From positions 824,095 to 888,094 of the forward strand of contig NZ_QVNQ01000003.1 of assembly GCF_003432485.1 (NCBI RefSeq): DNA of 64,000 nt, in the 5' to 3' direction. The notes below the pieces were generated by a model. That model had not been told where the DNA came from. It saw only the letters and a program-made list of their open reading frames with translations, and ran no database searches. The stretch is from Actinomadura spongiicola. Lineage in GTDB: Bacteria; Actinomycetota; Actinomycetes; Streptosporangiales; Streptosporangiaceae. Position numbers and translations under genes: made by a program. Positions 16,404 to 26,325 of this stretch are shown here, piece by piece (positions within the stretch are counted from its first letter, which is position 1; every line of letters begins with the position of its first letter).

Positions 16404-19268
16404 TCAGCCCGGGAGCGGCAGCGGGACGTCGCCGGAGAGGTTCCGTCCCTCCAGATTCGTGCGGACCAGCGACTCGACCCGCTCCGCCGCCATCGGCCGC
16501 GCCACGAGGAAGCCCTGGCCGCGCGGGCAGCCCATCTCGCGGAGCAGTTGGAGCTGCTCGGGCCGTTCGATGCCCTCCGCCACCACGGTCAGCCCGAGGT
16601 CGCTGCCGAGTCGGACGATGGTCCGGGTCAGCAGCGTCAGCGTCTCGTCCGACCCGAGGCCCGCCACGAACGACGGGTCGATCTTGATGATGTCGACGGG
16701 CAGTTGGCCGAGGTAGGCGAGCGAGGCGTAACCGGTGCCGAAGTCGTCGATCGCGAGCCTGACGCCGAGGTCCCGCAGCTCCACGAGGCGCTCCACGTTC
16801 TGGCCCGCGTCCTCCCCGCCGGGCCTGTCGAGGAGGACCTCCTCCCGCACCTCCAGCGTCAGCGCGTGCGGCGGCAGGCCCGTCTCCTCCAGCGCCGCCG
16901 CGACCGACTCCACGAACCGGGGCGCGGCGATCTGCCGGGCGGTGAAGTTCACCGACAGGCCCACCGCCCACGAGTCACGGCGCCACCGGGCGACCTCCCG
17001 GCACGCCTCCCGCAGCACCCAGCCGCCGAGCGGGACCATCAGGCCGGACTCCTCCGCCGGGCCGATGAACTCCTCGGGCGGCACCGTCTCGTTCCCCCGC
17101 CGCCAGCGCAGCAGCGCCTCCACGCCGGTGACCCGGGACGTCGCGAGGTCCACGACCGGCTGGAACTCGATCGCGAACTGCTCCTCGACCATCGCGCGTT
17201 GCAGGTCGCTGCCGAGCTCCAGCCGTCGGACGACGTCGGCGTGCATGTCCGGCGCGTACACCTCGACGCGCCCGCCGCCGAGCTCCTTCGCGCGGGCCAT
17301 CGCGAGGTCGCCGTTGCGCATCAGGTCGGCGGCGGTACGGCGAAGCCTGCGTCCCGCCTCCGCGTCGTCGCGAGCGCCCCTCGACGGCTCCTCGTCCCCG
17401 GCGAACGCGATGCCGACACTCGCCGTCAACACGATCTGTTTGTCACCAACCTGATATGGGTCGGCCGAAAGGACGCGGAGCAGGCGCCCGGCGAGCTCGA
17501 CTGTGGCGCGTGTCTCACGGTCGTCCGGCGGCGGCTGGACGAGGACGGCGAACTCGTCGCCGCCCCACCGCGCCACCGTGTCCTCGGTGTGGACGTTCGC
17601 GCGCAGCCGCCGCGCCGCCTGGGCCAGCACCTGGTCGCCGGCGGCGTGCCCGTCGGAGTCGTTCACCGCGGTGAAGCCGTCCAGGTCGACGAACACGACC
17701 GCGACCTCGCCTGCGGACGGGTGCCGCGACAGCAGTTCCCTGGTGCGTTCCTCGAAGTAGGAGCGGTTCGGCAAGCCCGTCAGGCCGTCGTGGAACGTGA
17801 GATGGGCGACCTGCCGTTGCAGGGCCGCCTGCTCGCTGAGGTCCCGCGTGGTGACCAGCAGCCGGGCGGGCGCGCCGTCCGAGCCGCTGTAGCGGGAGAT
17901 CGTGGACTCGGTGGGCAGCCAGGTGCCGTCCGCCGCGCGGACCCGGCACGATACGCGCAGCGCGTCCTGGAAACCGTCGTGGAAGGCGCCGTCCGCCTGG
18001 TCGTCGTCGAGGAACTCGGTGAACACGTCCTGGACGCGCGGCAGGTCCTCCGGGTGGATGAGGTCGCTCAGCGGACGTCCGAGGAGTTCGTCCGGCCCGT
18101 AGTGGTACGTGTGCAGCGCCCCGGCGCTGGCGTACTGGACGGTCGCGTCCAGGTCGCAGATGAGCACCGCGTCGTTGATGCTCTCCGTCAGGGCACGAAA
18201 GTGTTCCTCTCCGGTTCGTACCGCGTGGCGCAGCGACTCGTTCTCCCGCAGCAGGCCCGCCAGTCGCGCGATCAGCACCAGCGCCGCCGAGCCCGCGGTG
18301 ATCGAGATGGCCGGTTCGAGTCCGTTGTCCCGGGTGAGCGAGTGCCCGGCGATGAACAGCCCGGCCGCGGCGGCGACCGCGGCGGGCGCCAGGCCGGGGC
18401 CGATCATGCGGCCGGTCTGCGCGTCCGCCGGAGCGGCGACGATCTCGCCCTCGGGGATGTCGTCGACGGGCTGCTCGGGTTCGGCGGCCGGGCCCGTCCA
18501 CGGCACCAGCAGCAGGAGCAGGAGCCCGGCGAGGCGCAGGATGTCGGACGGGTCGTCGGCCGACCGGCCGCCGTCCAGCCGGATGAACGTCGTCACGATG
18601 TCGGCGACCGCGATGGCCGTCAGCGCGCCATACCCCATCCACGCGAGGCGGCGATGCCCGCGCGCCGCGCCGAGAACGAAGGGCAGCGCGCCGCAGATGA
18701 ACACGATGTCGATCAGCGGATACAGCAGTTCCAGCAGGAACTCGGTGGGCGTCTCCCCCGACCGGTGGTAGAGCGTGCCGAACAGCGCGACCCAGCCCAG
18801 CACGAACAGCGCGGACGCGCAGACGTAGGTGTCGGCGGCGTAGCGCAGCCACGCCCCGGTGTCGCGGGGCAGGCTGATCGGCGCCACCAGGCCGACCACC
18901 AGGGCACCCAGGGCGAAAAGGTAGAAAAGGTCGGGTATCGAGAGTGACAGCGCGCTGCGGGCGTGACCGTCGGACAGGGCGCTGCCGAGGGCGCCCAGGA
19001 ACCAGGACGCGGCGGCGATGCCGTACCACCGCCAGGACGTGCGCCACACGCCGCCCGGTCCGGTGTCGGCGGGAACGCCGTCCGGCAGCCGGGCCGACAG
19101 CAGCAGGGAGATCGCGGCGGCGCCCGCGGCGCCGACCTCCGCCCACTCGATGAAGGCGCGCCCGCCCCACCCCAGCAGGGAGCCGGTGGCGTACAGCACA
19201 CCGACCACCGCGGCCATGGCGACCGGCAGCGCACGCGGCGGCACCCGCCTGGCGTTCTCGCCGCTCAT
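16404..19268 (-). CDS. Membrane-bound PAS-GGDEF-EAL protein (c-di-GMP turnover)
   Basis: A 954-residue sensor. An N-terminal block of about nine or ten TM helices occupies roughly residues 12-340. A PAS domain (FRALTESINDAVLICDLDATVQYASAG), a GGDEF domain (DLDGFTAVNDSDGHAAGDQV, RWGGDEF) and an EAL domain (VEALLRWRRG, IDDFGTGYASLAYL, IKIDPSFV, VVAEGIE) follow. Active-site residues of both catalytic domains appear intact. The product-binding RxxD I-site before GGDEF is absent (HTED instead). It could make or break c-di-GMP depending on the signal sensed by the membrane/PAS part. The start at ATG 19266-19268 has AAGGGA upstream; an in-frame ATG 57 bases earlier is possible. Divergent from the sugar dehydrogenase gene. 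Confidence 0.9.
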   Translation of the reverse strand: MSGENARRVPPRALPVAMAAVVGVLYATGSLLGWGGRAFIEWAEVGAAGAAAISLLLSARLPDGVPADTGPGGVWRTSWRWYGIAAASWFLGALGSALSDGHARSALSLSIPDLFYLFALGALVVGLVAPISLPRDTGAWLRYAADTYVCASALFVLGWVALFGTLYHRSGETPTEFLLELLYPLIDIVFICGALPFVLGAARGHRRLAWMGYGALTAIAVADIVTTFIRLDGGRSADDPSDILRLAGLLLLLLVPWTGPAAEPEQPVDDIPEGEIVAAPADAQTGRMIGPGLAPAAVAAAAGLFIAGHSLTRDNGLEPAISITAGSAALVLIARLAGLLRENESLRHAVRTGEEHFRALTESINDAVLICDLDATVQYASAGALHTYHYGPDELLGRPLSDLIHPEDLPRVQDVFTEFLDDDQADGAFHDGFQDALRVSCRVRAADGTWLPTESTISRYSGSDGAPARLLVTTRDLSEQAALQRQVAHLTFHDGLTGLPNRSYFEERTRELLSRHPSAGEVAVVFVDLDGFTAVNDSDGHAAGDQVLAQAARRLRANVHTEDTVARWGGDEFAVLVQPPPDDRETRATVELAGRLLRVLSADPYQVGDKQIVLTASVGIAFAGDEEPSRGARDDAEAGRRLRRTAADLMRNGDLAMARAKELGGGRVEVYAPDMHADVVRRLELGSDLQRAMVEEQFAIEFQPVVDLATSRVTGVEALLRWRRGNETVPPEEFIGPAEESGLMVPLGGWVLREACREVARWRRDSWAVGLSVNFTARQIAAPRFVESVAAALEETGLPPHALTLEVREEVLLDRPGGEDAGQNVERLVELRDLGVRLAIDDFGTGYASLAYLGQLPVDIIKIDPSFVAGLGSDETLTLLTRTIVRLGSDLGLTVVAEGIERPEQLQLLREMGCPRGQGFLVARPMAAERVESLVRTNLEGRNLSGDVPLPLPG

Positions 19269-19699
19269 CGCGCCATGTCCCTTCCTGCCCCGGAGTGGAG
19301 CGTTCGGTCCCTTCGTGCGCGGCAACGCGCCAGGGGAGATGTCGGGTTCACGACCCTCACCGCTCGGATAACGGTCGGAAGGCCCTGAATCGTGCCCCGC
19401 GCAGGGATCGGCGCGGGCCGGTGGCGAGCAACATCGGGCGTCGACCGCCGGGAGATCAGCGACGTTGCCGCACTACGGGATCACCGTGACGCTCAATGTA
19501 CGTTCGGTAGGTCACGGAGCGATTGAGGCTGAGCGTCCTCCCGGCGACAAACGACCTAGTCGTCTCGCGGATTGGGATGCCCGAAAGCCGGACATCGCCC
19601 CAGCTCGACCCTCACCGGCAATACGCTGAGTGACCGAATCCGGAGGCGGCTGCCGGGAACGGCGGGCCCGGCCGGTCCGTACAGATCACGGGAGGCGCT
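19269..19699. other. Divergent intergenic region
   Basis: 431 bases between the divergent GGDEF-EAL and sugar dehydrogenase genes. It should hold both promoters. No ORF with coding character and no strong palindrome were seen. GGGAGG lies five bases before the dehydrogenase ATG. Confidence 0.4.
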
Positions 19700-20797
19700 A
19701 TGAGACTTCACACCATCGCCCTGGCCGCGGCCGCGGTGCTCCTCGCGGCGTGCTCGTCGGACTCCTCCGGCGACGGGGAGGGCGGCGCGCACACCCCGCC
19801 GCCCCTGACGACCACCGCCACGTCCGGGTCCACGGCCCCCGGCGAGCCGCGCAAGGTCGCCGGCAACCTGAAGGCCCCGTGGGGGATGGCGTTCCTTCCC
19901 GGCGGCGACGCGCTCGTCACCGAACGCGACACGGCCAGGCTCGTGCGCGTCAAACCGTCCGGTGAACAGGAGCAGGTCGGCACGGTGCCGGGCGTGGACC
20001 CCGGCGGCGAGGGCGGCCTGATGGGCGTCGCCGTCTCCCCCACCTACGCCACCGACCGCCTCATCTACCTGTACTACACGGCCGAGGACGACAACCGGGT
20101 CGTCCGCGCCACCTTCGACCGCACCCTCACCGGCACGCCGCGGCCCATCGTCACCGGCATCCCGAAGGGCGGCATCCACAACGGCGGGCGCCTGAAGTTC
20201 GGCCCCGACAGGATGCTCTACATCACCACCGGCGAGACCGGCGAGACCGGCCTGTCGCAGGAGAAGGACTCCCTCGGCGGCAAGATCCTCCGCGTCACGC
20301 CCGACGGGAGACCCGCCCCCGGCAACCCGTTCGGCAACCTTGTCTGGTCGTACGGGCACCGCAACGTCCAGGGCCTCGCCTGGGACGACAAGGGCCGCCT
20401 CTACGCCACCGAGTTCGGCCAGGACCGCTTCGACGAGATCAACCTCATCGAGAGGGGCAAGAACTACGGCTGGCCCGAGGTGGAGGGCGTCGGTGACCGC
20501 GACGGCTTCACCGACCCCCTGCTCACCTGGACGACCAACGAGGCGTCGCCGTCCGGCCTCGCCTACGCGGGCGGCTCCCTGTGGGCCGCCGCCCTCCGCG
20601 GCGAACGCCTCTGGCAGATCCCCCTCGACAACGGCAGGACGGGCCGTCCCGTGGCGCGCTTCGACTCCGCCTACGGCCGGCTCCGCGTCGCGGCCACCGC
20701 CCCCGACGGCACCCTGTGGATCGCCACCAGCAACCACGACGGCCGGGGCGAGCCCGCCGCGGACGACGACCGCGTCTTCAGCGTCCCCGTCCGCTGA
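19700..20797 (+). CDS. PQQ-dependent sugar dehydrogenase-like lipoprotein
   Basis: A six-bladed beta-propeller of the soluble glucose/sorbosone (aldose sugar) dehydrogenase family, 365 residues. The signal peptide ends in the lipobox LLAACSS, with the lipidated Cys at residue 17-18, so the enzyme is anchored outside the cell membrane. Family motifs are WGMAFLPGGDALVTER, GGEGGLMGVAVSP, the catalytic-His region GGIHNGGRLKFGPD, WSYGHRNVQGLAWD and GKNYGWPEVEG. It would oxidise a sugar with PQQ as cofactor. No PQQ synthesis genes are in the window. GGGAGG upstream of the ATG supports the start. Convergent with gatB, four bases apart. Confidence 0.88.
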   Translation: MRLHTIALAAAAVLLAACSSDSSGDGEGGAHTPPPLTTTATSGSTAPGEPRKVAGNLKAPWGMAFLPGGDALVTERDTARLVRVKPSGEQEQVGTVPGVDPGGEGGLMGVAVSPTYATDRLIYLYYTAEDDNRVVRATFDRTLTGTPRPIVTGIPKGGIHNGGRLKFGPDRMLYITTGETGETGLSQEKDSLGGKILRVTPDGRPAPGNPFGNLVWSYGHRNVQGLAWDDKGRLYATEFGQDRFDEINLIERGKNYGWPEVEGVGDRDGFTDPLLTWTTNEASPSGLAYAGGSLWAAALRGERLWQIPLDNGRTGRPVARFDSAYGRLRVAATAPDGTLWIATSNHDGRGEPAADDDRVFSVPVR

Positions 20798-20801
20798 CCC
20801 G

Positions 20802-22304
20802 TCAGGACGCGCCCAGCTTCTCCAGGATGAGTTCGCGGGCGCGTCCGGCGTCGGCCTGGCCGCGGGTGGCCTTCATCACGGCGCCGACGAGGGCGCCCGC
20901 GGCGGCGACCTTCCCCGCGCGGATCTTGTCGGCCACCGCGGCGTTGTCGGCGATCACCTGGTCCACCACGGACGCGAGCTCGCCCTCGTCGCTGACGACC
21001 TTGAGGCCCCGCGCGGCGACGACCTCGTCCGGCGTGCCCTCCCCGGCGAGGACGCCCTCGAAGACCTTGCGGGCCAGCTTGTCGTTCAGCTCACCCGCGA
21101 CGATCATCGCCTGGACACGGGCGACCTGCTCCGGCGTGACCGGCAGATCCGCCAGCTCGACGCCCTGCTCGGTGGCGCGCCGCGACAGCTCGTTCATCCA
21201 CCACTTGCGGGCGGCGGGCGCGTCGGCGCCGTGCGCGATCGTCGCCTCGATGAGATCGACGGCACCGGCGTTGACGACGTCCCGCAGCTCCAGGTCGGAC
21301 AGGCCCCACTCCTGCTGGATGCGGCGGCGCCGGGCGGCCGGAAGCTCCGGCAGGGACGCCCGCAGCTCCTCCACCCACTCCCGCGACGGCGCCATCGGCA
21401 CCAGGTCGGGTTCGGGGAAGTACCGGTAGTCCTGCGCCTCCTCCTTGCTGCGCCCGCTCGTGGTGCGGCCCGTGTCCTCGTGGAAGTGCCGCGTCTCCTG
21501 GACGACGCGTCCCCCGTCCGACAGCACGCCCGCCTGCCGCTCGATCTCCGACCGGACGGCCCGCTCCACCGACCGCAGCGAGTTGACGTTCTTCGTCTCG
21601 GTCCGCGTACCCCACTCGGCCGCGCCGCGCGGCATGAGCGACACGTTCACGTCGCAGCGCATCGACCCCTGCTCCATACGCACGTCCGACACGCCCAGCG
21701 ACCGGACCAGCTCCCGCAGCTCCGTCGCGTACGCACGCGCCACCAGCGGCGCCTTCTCCCCGGTCGCGACGATCGGCTTCGTGACGATCTCGACCAGCGG
21801 GATGCCCGCCCGGTTGTAGTCGACCAGCGAGTACTCGGCGCCGTGGATGCGCCCGGTCGAACCGCCGACGTGCAGCGACTTGCCGGTGTCCTCCTCCATG
21901 TGCACGCGCTCGATCTCGATCCGGTACGTGTCGCCGTCGACGTCCACTACGAGGTGCCCGTCCACGCACAGCGGCTCGTCGTACTGCGAGATCTGGAAGT
22001 TCTTCGGCATGTCCGGGTAGAAGTAGTTCTTCCGGGCGAACCGGCACCAATCCACGATCTCGCAGTTCAACGCGAGGCCGATCTTGATGATCCCCTCGAT
22101 CGCGGCCCGGTTCGTCACGGGCAACGACCCCGGCAGCCCCAGGCACACCGGACACACCTGCGTGTTCGGCTCCGCCCCGAACCCGGTCGGGCACCCGCAG
22201 AACATCTTCGACGCGGTCCCGAGCTCGATGTGCGTCTCGATCCCCAGCACCGGCTCGAACCGCGCCAGCGCCTCGTCATACTTCATCGGCGTTTCCACGC
22301 TCAC
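20802..22304 (-). CDS. gatB: Asp-tRNA(Asn)/Glu-tRNA(Gln) amidotransferase subunit B
   Basis: tRNA-binding and kinase subunit of the GatCAB complex that converts Glu-tRNA(Gln)/Asp-tRNA(Asn) to the amide forms. 500 residues from the GTG at 22302-22304, which overlaps the TGA of the preceding DUF4276 gene (GTGA). The Zn site CGCP...CPVCLG, the GatB signature region and the C-terminal YqeY/tail domain ([32 protein letters not shown]) are present. Normally gatB follows gatA directly. Here two foreign-looking genes lie between them, yet the gatB start is coupled to the last of these. Confidence 0.95.
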   Translation of the reverse strand: MSVETPMKYDEALARFEPVLGIETHIELGTASKMFCGCPTGFGAEPNTQVCPVCLGLPGSLPVTNRAAIEGIIKIGLALNCEIVDWCRFARKNYFYPDMPKNFQISQYDEPLCVDGHLVVDVDGDTYRIEIERVHMEEDTGKSLHVGGSTGRIHGAEYSLVDYNRAGIPLVEIVTKPIVATGEKAPLVARAYATELRELVRSLGVSDVRMEQGSMRCDVNVSLMPRGAAEWGTRTETKNVNSLRSVERAVRSEIERQAGVLSDGGRVVQETRHFHEDTGRTTSGRSKEEAQDYRYFPEPDLVPMAPSREWVEELRASLPELPAARRRRIQQEWGLSDLELRDVVNAGAVDLIEATIAHGADAPAARKWWMNELSRRATEQGVELADLPVTPEQVARVQAMIVAGELNDKLARKVFEGVLAGEGTPDEVVAARGLKVVSDEGELASVVDQVIADNAAVADKIRAGKVAAAGALVGAVMKATRGQADAGRARELILEKLGAS

Positions 22305-22888
22305 AGGTAATGCAGTCCTTTCAACGCGTCCACCGTCCTGTCGTACCACCGCCTGTATGCGGGCACGGATTTCAGGACGTCCAGGCTGATGTCTTGTCCA
22401 AGCAACTCGAAGTAGTCGGCGGGCCTGTCCACCCCGGCCGGGCCCATGACCTTCTTCAGAAGCGCCTTCGGATCGTGTTCCTTCTCGACGTCGTTCGGCA
22501 GGCGGTCCGTCTCGGCTCCCCGCACGCGGCGGAAGGCCTCCCGGTCTGCCAGCAGCCAGGCCTCGGTCTCTCGCTTGGGGACCAAAATGACGGCGTGATG
22601 CGCGTTCTGCCTAATCGCGGCGGCCATCTCCTCAGCCTCATGGGCTTCGTGGTGATCCGCGTGGACGAAGACGAGCTGGCTTTGGCGGGCGAGCTTCGCG
22701 GCCTCCTCCCGGAACCTCTGCTTGCCGTGCTTCTTCACGCATACGGATCTGCGCGTGGGAAAAACGTCGTAGTCGGCCGCTGGGTTGGACAGCAGGATCT
22801 CGTTGAGCTGCCGATCGATGACGGGAAGCAGAAAGTCGCAGTCACTGTCACCCTCGGCGACCAGCCCGGGGCGTAGTGGTCGGCTCAC
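22301..22888 (-). CDS. DUF4276 family protein, TOPRIM-like (candidate effector nuclease)
   Basis: A 195-residue protein starting at the GTG 22886-22888, whose bases overlap the TGA of the ATPase gene. It opens with [17 protein letters not shown], resembling the Glu motif of TOPRIM domains. [15 protein letters not shown] (Asp78, Glu84, Glu86) then resembles the acidic DxD-type metal site, and [14 protein letters not shown] is typical of DUF4276. These proteins are repeatedly found next to OLD/RecF-like ATPases and are thought to be the nuclease half of such pairs; this activity is inference. Its stop overlaps the gatB start. It is less GC-rich than the gat genes by eye, suggesting transfer. 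Confidence 0.75.
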   Translation of the reverse strand: MSRPLRPGLVAEGDSDCDFLLPVIDRQLNEILLSNPAADYDVFPTRRSVCVKKHGKQRFREEAAKLARQSQLVFVHADHHEAHEAEEMAAAIRQNAHHAVILVPKRETEAWLLADREAFRRVRGAETDRLPNDVEKEHDPKALLKKVMGPAGVDRPADYFELLGQDISLDVLKSVPAYRRWYDRTVDALKGLHYL

Positions 22889-24114
22889 GGCTCGCTCCAC
22901 TGCACCGCCGACAGGAACTCCTCCACATCCCAGGGGCTGGTAAACGTCCCGGGCTCCCCGGTCTCGGCGACGGGGAGCGCCTTGGTGATCTTCGACCGGC
23001 GCTGTCGCTCGCCCTCGACGTGCGTGACCGACTCGGTGAACACCAAGCCGTCCGCCTGCTCCGGCCACAGCGCCGAGACCAGCGCGGGCGAGTGGGTGGT
23101 CAGCACCACCTGCTTCAGCGACCGAAGCGGCCCGGCCTCTCGGAAGTCCGGCAGGCCGCGGGTCAGCCGCCTCACCAGTTCGGCCACACGGCTCGGGTGG
23201 AGACCGTTCTCCACCTCCTCGATCACCAACGTTCCCTGCTGGAGTGGATCGTGGCGGGCCGCCAGCAGACCCATGGCCCGCAACGTCCCGTCCGAGAGCA
23301 GGCGGGGTTGAACCCTCCCCGAGCTCGCGAAGACGACGTCGAAGTCGTATTCCTGGCGGCGCTCGTCGAACAGCGGCTTGATCTCGGTCGCACCGGGAAT
23401 CACGGCCGCGAGGTCGGCTTCGACCCGCCACAGCTCGTCCATCTCACCCAGCCGGTCAAGGACCGCGGCAAGGTTTCGGCCGTCGGCCTCCAGTGGTAGA
23501 TGGTCCGGACCCGGCGCCGGTCGCCGCATACGTTCGGGCTCCAAGACCAGCGGGCGCCACCAGCGTACTTCGCGGAGAAGGTACTTCTCGAGCAAGGGGT
23601 TGCGAGACCCCCTCCTACTCCAGGGGAAACGGGTGCCGGTGGCACCCTCCCCCACGAACGCCGTACGCCCCTGCATCAACTGGCGGAGGGCACCGTCGGA
23701 GGCGCCCCATCGCTTCGGCCAGGACACCTCATCGATGTCGCTCACCGAAACGGTGAACTCGGTGACCATGGGCGTCCCCCTGGTCTGTTCCAAGACCACC
23801 GTGCAGCGCACCGGCACCGGCACCGGCGCCACCCCGGTCTCCGAGAAATCGATGACCATGTCGACGGTCATGGTCATGCTGCCGACGGAGTTCCCGTCGG
23901 CGAATCGATGGAACAGATCCGCGGCGCTCCCACGAGTTTGCCTGAGCAGCGCGCGTTCGGGCCCGTCCTCCACGATGGCGGCGACGAGGCTGAGAGCGTC
24001 GAGGAGGTTGGATTTGCCGCTGGCGTTGGGGCCGACGAGGGCGAGGAACGGCGGGACGTCCAGCTCGAAGTCCAGGAAGGACTTGAAGCCGTCGATCTCG
24101 ATGCGGGTGATCAT
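22885..24114 (-). CDS. AAA-family ATPase (RecF/OLD-like, AAA_21 type)
   Basis: A 409-residue ABC-type ATPase without membrane segments. It begins ITRIEIDGFKSFLDFEL, with Walker A GPNASGKSN at residues 28-36. The signature-like LSDGTLRAMGLLAA, Walker B LVIEEVENGLHP near residue 295 and the switch TTHSPALVSAL follow. The middle contains variable inserted segments. Such OLD/RecF-like ATPases sense or handle DNA, and many are the sensor half of phage-defence pairs (for example PARIS, AbiL-type and Gabija-like systems). It starts 24 bases after gatA and overlaps the DUF4276 gene by four bases, so the two form a tight unit inserted into the gat operon. Confidence 0.85.
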   Translation of the reverse strand: MITRIEIDGFKSFLDFELDVPPFLALVGPNASGKSNLLDALSLVAAIVEDGPERALLRQTRGSAADLFHRFADGNSVGSMTMTVDMVIDFSETGVAPVPVPVRCTVVLEQTRGTPMVTEFTVSVSDIDEVSWPKRWGASDGALRQLMQGRTAFVGEGATGTRFPWSRRGSRNPLLEKYLLREVRWWRPLVLEPERMRRPAPGPDHLPLEADGRNLAAVLDRLGEMDELWRVEADLAAVIPGATEIKPLFDERRQEYDFDVVFASSGRVQPRLLSDGTLRAMGLLAARHDPLQQGTLVIEEVENGLHPSRVAELVRRLTRGLPDFREAGPLRSLKQVVLTTHSPALVSALWPEQADGLVFTESVTHVEGERQRRSKITKALPVAETGEPGTFTSPWDVEEFLSAVQWSEP

Positions 24115-24138
24115 TGACGTACCGCCGTTCCCGGGCGC

Positions 24139-25623
24139 CTAGAGGGTGGGGGCCTGGGCCAGGAGGGGGCCGCCCCAGCGGTCTTCGAGGGCGCGTTCGA
24201 CGGCGGCGCCGACGCGGTAGACGCGGTCGTCGCCGAGGACGGGGGCCATGATCTGGAGGCCGACGGGGAGGCCGTCGGACAGGCCGCACGGGACGGAGAT
24301 CGCGGCGTTGCCCGTCATGTTGGCCGGGATCGTGCACAGGTCGGCCAGGTACATGGCGATCGGGTCGTCGGCGCGTTCGCCGATCGGGAACGCGGTGGTC
24401 GGCGTGGTCGGCGAGACCAGCACGTCCACCTGCTCGAAGGCCGACTCGAAGTCGCGCCTGATGAGGGTGCGGACCTGTTGGGCCTTGCCGTAGTAGGCGT
24501 CGTAGTAGCCGGACGACAGCGCGTACGTGCCGAGCATGATGCGCCGCTTGACCTCGGGGCCGAAGCCCTCGGCGCGGGTGAGGGCCATGACCTCCTCGGC
24601 GCTGCGGGTGCCGTCGTCACCGACGCGCAGGCCGTAGCGCATGGCGTCGAAGCGGGCCAGGTTGGACGAGCACTCCGACGGCGCGACCAGGTAGTAGGCG
24701 GGCAGCGCGTAGGTGAAGTGCGGGCAGGAGACCTCGACGACCTTCGCGCCGAGGGACTCCAGGAGCTCCACCGCCTCGTTGAAGCGGGCGGACACACCGG
24801 GCTGGTAGCCCTCGCCCGCGAACTCCTTGACGACGCCGACGCGCAGGCCGTTGACGTCGGCGCGGCGGGCGGCGTCCACGACCGGCGGGACGGGCTCGCC
24901 GATCGAGGTGGAGTCCATCGGGTCGTGGCCGCTGAACGCCTCGTGCAGGAGGGCCGCGTCCAGGACGGTGCGGGCGAACGGGCCGGGTGTGTCCAGGGAC
25001 GAGGCGAACGCGATCACGCCGTAGCGGGACGAGCCGCCGTAGGTGGGCTTCATGCCGACGATGCCGGTGACCGAGGCGGGCTGCCGGATCGAACCGCCGG
25101 TGTCGGTGCCGGTGGACAGCGGCGCCTCGTAGGCGGCGACGGCCGCGGAGGAGCCGCCGGACGAGCCGCCGGGGACGCGGTCGAGGTCCCACGGGTTGCG
25201 GGTGACGCCGTAGGCGCTGTTCTCCGTGGACGAGCCCATCGCGAACTCGTCCATGTTCGTCTTGCCGAGGATGACCAGCCCCGCCTCGCGGAGCCGGGCC
25301 GTCACGGTCGCGTCGTACGGCGGCCGCCACCCCTCCAGGATCTTGGACCCGGCGGTGGTGGGCATGTCGTGGGTGGTGAAGACGTCCTTGTGGGCGATGG
25401 GCACCCCGGCGAGCGGGCCGAGGTCCTCGCCCGCGGCGCGGCGCTCGTCCACCCGGCGGGCCTGCGCCAGCGTCGTCTCGGCGTCGACGTGCAGGAACGC
25501 GTTCACGCGATCGTCCACGGCGGCGATGCGGTCGAGGTGGGCCCGCGCGACCTCGACGGCGGACGTCTCACCGGCGGCGAGGAGCTCGCCGAGCTCCGCC
25601 GCGCTCTTGCCGACCAGCTCCAT
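24139..25623 (-). CDS. gatA: Asp-tRNA(Asn)/Glu-tRNA(Gln) amidotransferase subunit A
   Basis: The glutaminase subunit of GatCAB, an amidase-signature enzyme of 494 residues. The catalytic triad Lys-cisSer-Ser is visible: PIAHKDVF (Lys near residue 80) and [33 protein letters not shown]. Ammonia from glutamine is channelled to GatB. The start is the ATG at 25621-25623, which shares one base with the gatC stop (TGATG); the ORF continues upstream only through gatC in another frame. Confidence 0.96.
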   Translation of the reverse strand: MELVGKSAAELGELLAAGETSAVEVARAHLDRIAAVDDRVNAFLHVDAETTLAQARRVDERRAAGEDLGPLAGVPIAHKDVFTTHDMPTTAGSKILEGWRPPYDATVTARLREAGLVILGKTNMDEFAMGSSTENSAYGVTRNPWDLDRVPGGSSGGSSAAVAAYEAPLSTGTDTGGSIRQPASVTGIVGMKPTYGGSSRYGVIAFASSLDTPGPFARTVLDAALLHEAFSGHDPMDSTSIGEPVPPVVDAARRADVNGLRVGVVKEFAGEGYQPGVSARFNEAVELLESLGAKVVEVSCPHFTYALPAYYLVAPSECSSNLARFDAMRYGLRVGDDGTRSAEEVMALTRAEGFGPEVKRRIMLGTYALSSGYYDAYYGKAQQVRTLIRRDFESAFEQVDVLVSPTTPTTAFPIGERADDPIAMYLADLCTIPANMTGNAAISVPCGLSDGLPVGLQIMAPVLGDDRVYRVGAAVERALEDRWGGPLLAQAPTL

Positions 25624-25922
25624 CAGGCCTCCTCGTCCAGGATCCGCGGGACGCGGAAGCGCTGCTCCTCCGCGGCGGGCGCGCCGGTGAGGGCCTGCTC
25701 GGGCGTGAGGCACGGCCGGACCTCGTCGGTCCGGTAGACGTTGGTCAGCGGCAGCGCGTGCGAGGTGGGCGGGATGTCCTCCGCGGCGACCTCCTGCACC
25801 CGCGCGACCGCGGAGATGATCTGGTCGAGCTGGGCGGCGAGATGGTCGAGCTCATCGTCGCGGAGCGCCAGCCGGGACAGCCGGGCGAGATGCGACACCT
25901 CGGCACGGGTGATGGCGGACAT
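25623..25922 (-). CDS. gatC: Asp-tRNA(Asn)/Glu-tRNA(Gln) amidotransferase subunit C
   Basis: Small stabilising subunit of GatCAB, 99 residues: [21 protein letters not shown] is the family start, followed by [39 protein letters not shown], the belt that wraps GatA. First gene of the gat operon. It overlaps gatA by one base, so translation is coupled. Confidence 0.95.
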   Translation of the reverse strand: MSAITRAEVSHLARLSRLALRDDELDHLAAQLDQIISAVARVQEVAAEDIPPTSHALPLTNVYRTDEVRPCLTPEQALTGAPAAEEQRFRVPRILDEEA

Positions 25923-26076
25923 GTGGGAAACCGTTCCTGCGGATCGTGTGGGTTCACGGCCATCCTATGGGCCGCGCCCGCGTCCACCCGAACCGTTTGC
26001 CGGGCCCCGGCGTTTCGATTCCTGGTGGGGGGAACGGATGTGTCGTCCACCCCCGGGACGACGAGAGGAGGCCGCC

Positions 26077-26319
26077 GTGACGATCGGCGGCAGTATCGCC
26101 CTCATCATCATCGGCGCGATCCTGGCCTACGCGGTCAACTACGAGTTCAGCGGCATCGACATCCGGCTGGTCGGCGTGATCCTGATGGTCGGCGGGCTGA
26201 TCGGCTTGGTCGTCGGCCTCGTCCGGATCGCCTCCGCCCGCAGGACGGTCGAGCGCCGCCCGCCGCCGCGCGTGCGGGAGGAGTACTACGACGACTACGA
26301 GACCCGCCGCCCGTACTGA
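26077..26319 (+). CDS. DUF6458-like small membrane protein
   Basis: An 80-residue protein with two TM helices (GSIALIIIGAILAYAVNY and VGVILMVGGLIGLVVGLVRI) separated by a short loop with Asp-Ile-Arg, and a basic/acidic tail ending YYDDYETRRPY. This pattern is common in actinobacterial DUF6458 proteins of unknown function. The GTG at 26077-26079 has GAGGAG seven bases upstream. The longer ORF upstream is non-coding. It faces gatC divergently across about 150 bases. Confidence 0.8.
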   Translation: MTIGGSIALIIIGAILAYAVNYEFSGIDIRLVGVILMVGGLIGLVVGLVRIASARRTVERRPPPRVREEYYDDYETRRPY

Positions 26320-26325
26320 GCGACG

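Noticed and set aside
19556..20737. Minus-strand open frame of 393 codons over the sugar dehydrogenase
   Set aside because: Antisense to a lipoprotein with signal peptide and family motifs; the antisense translation is Val/Gly/Ala-rich without any domain.
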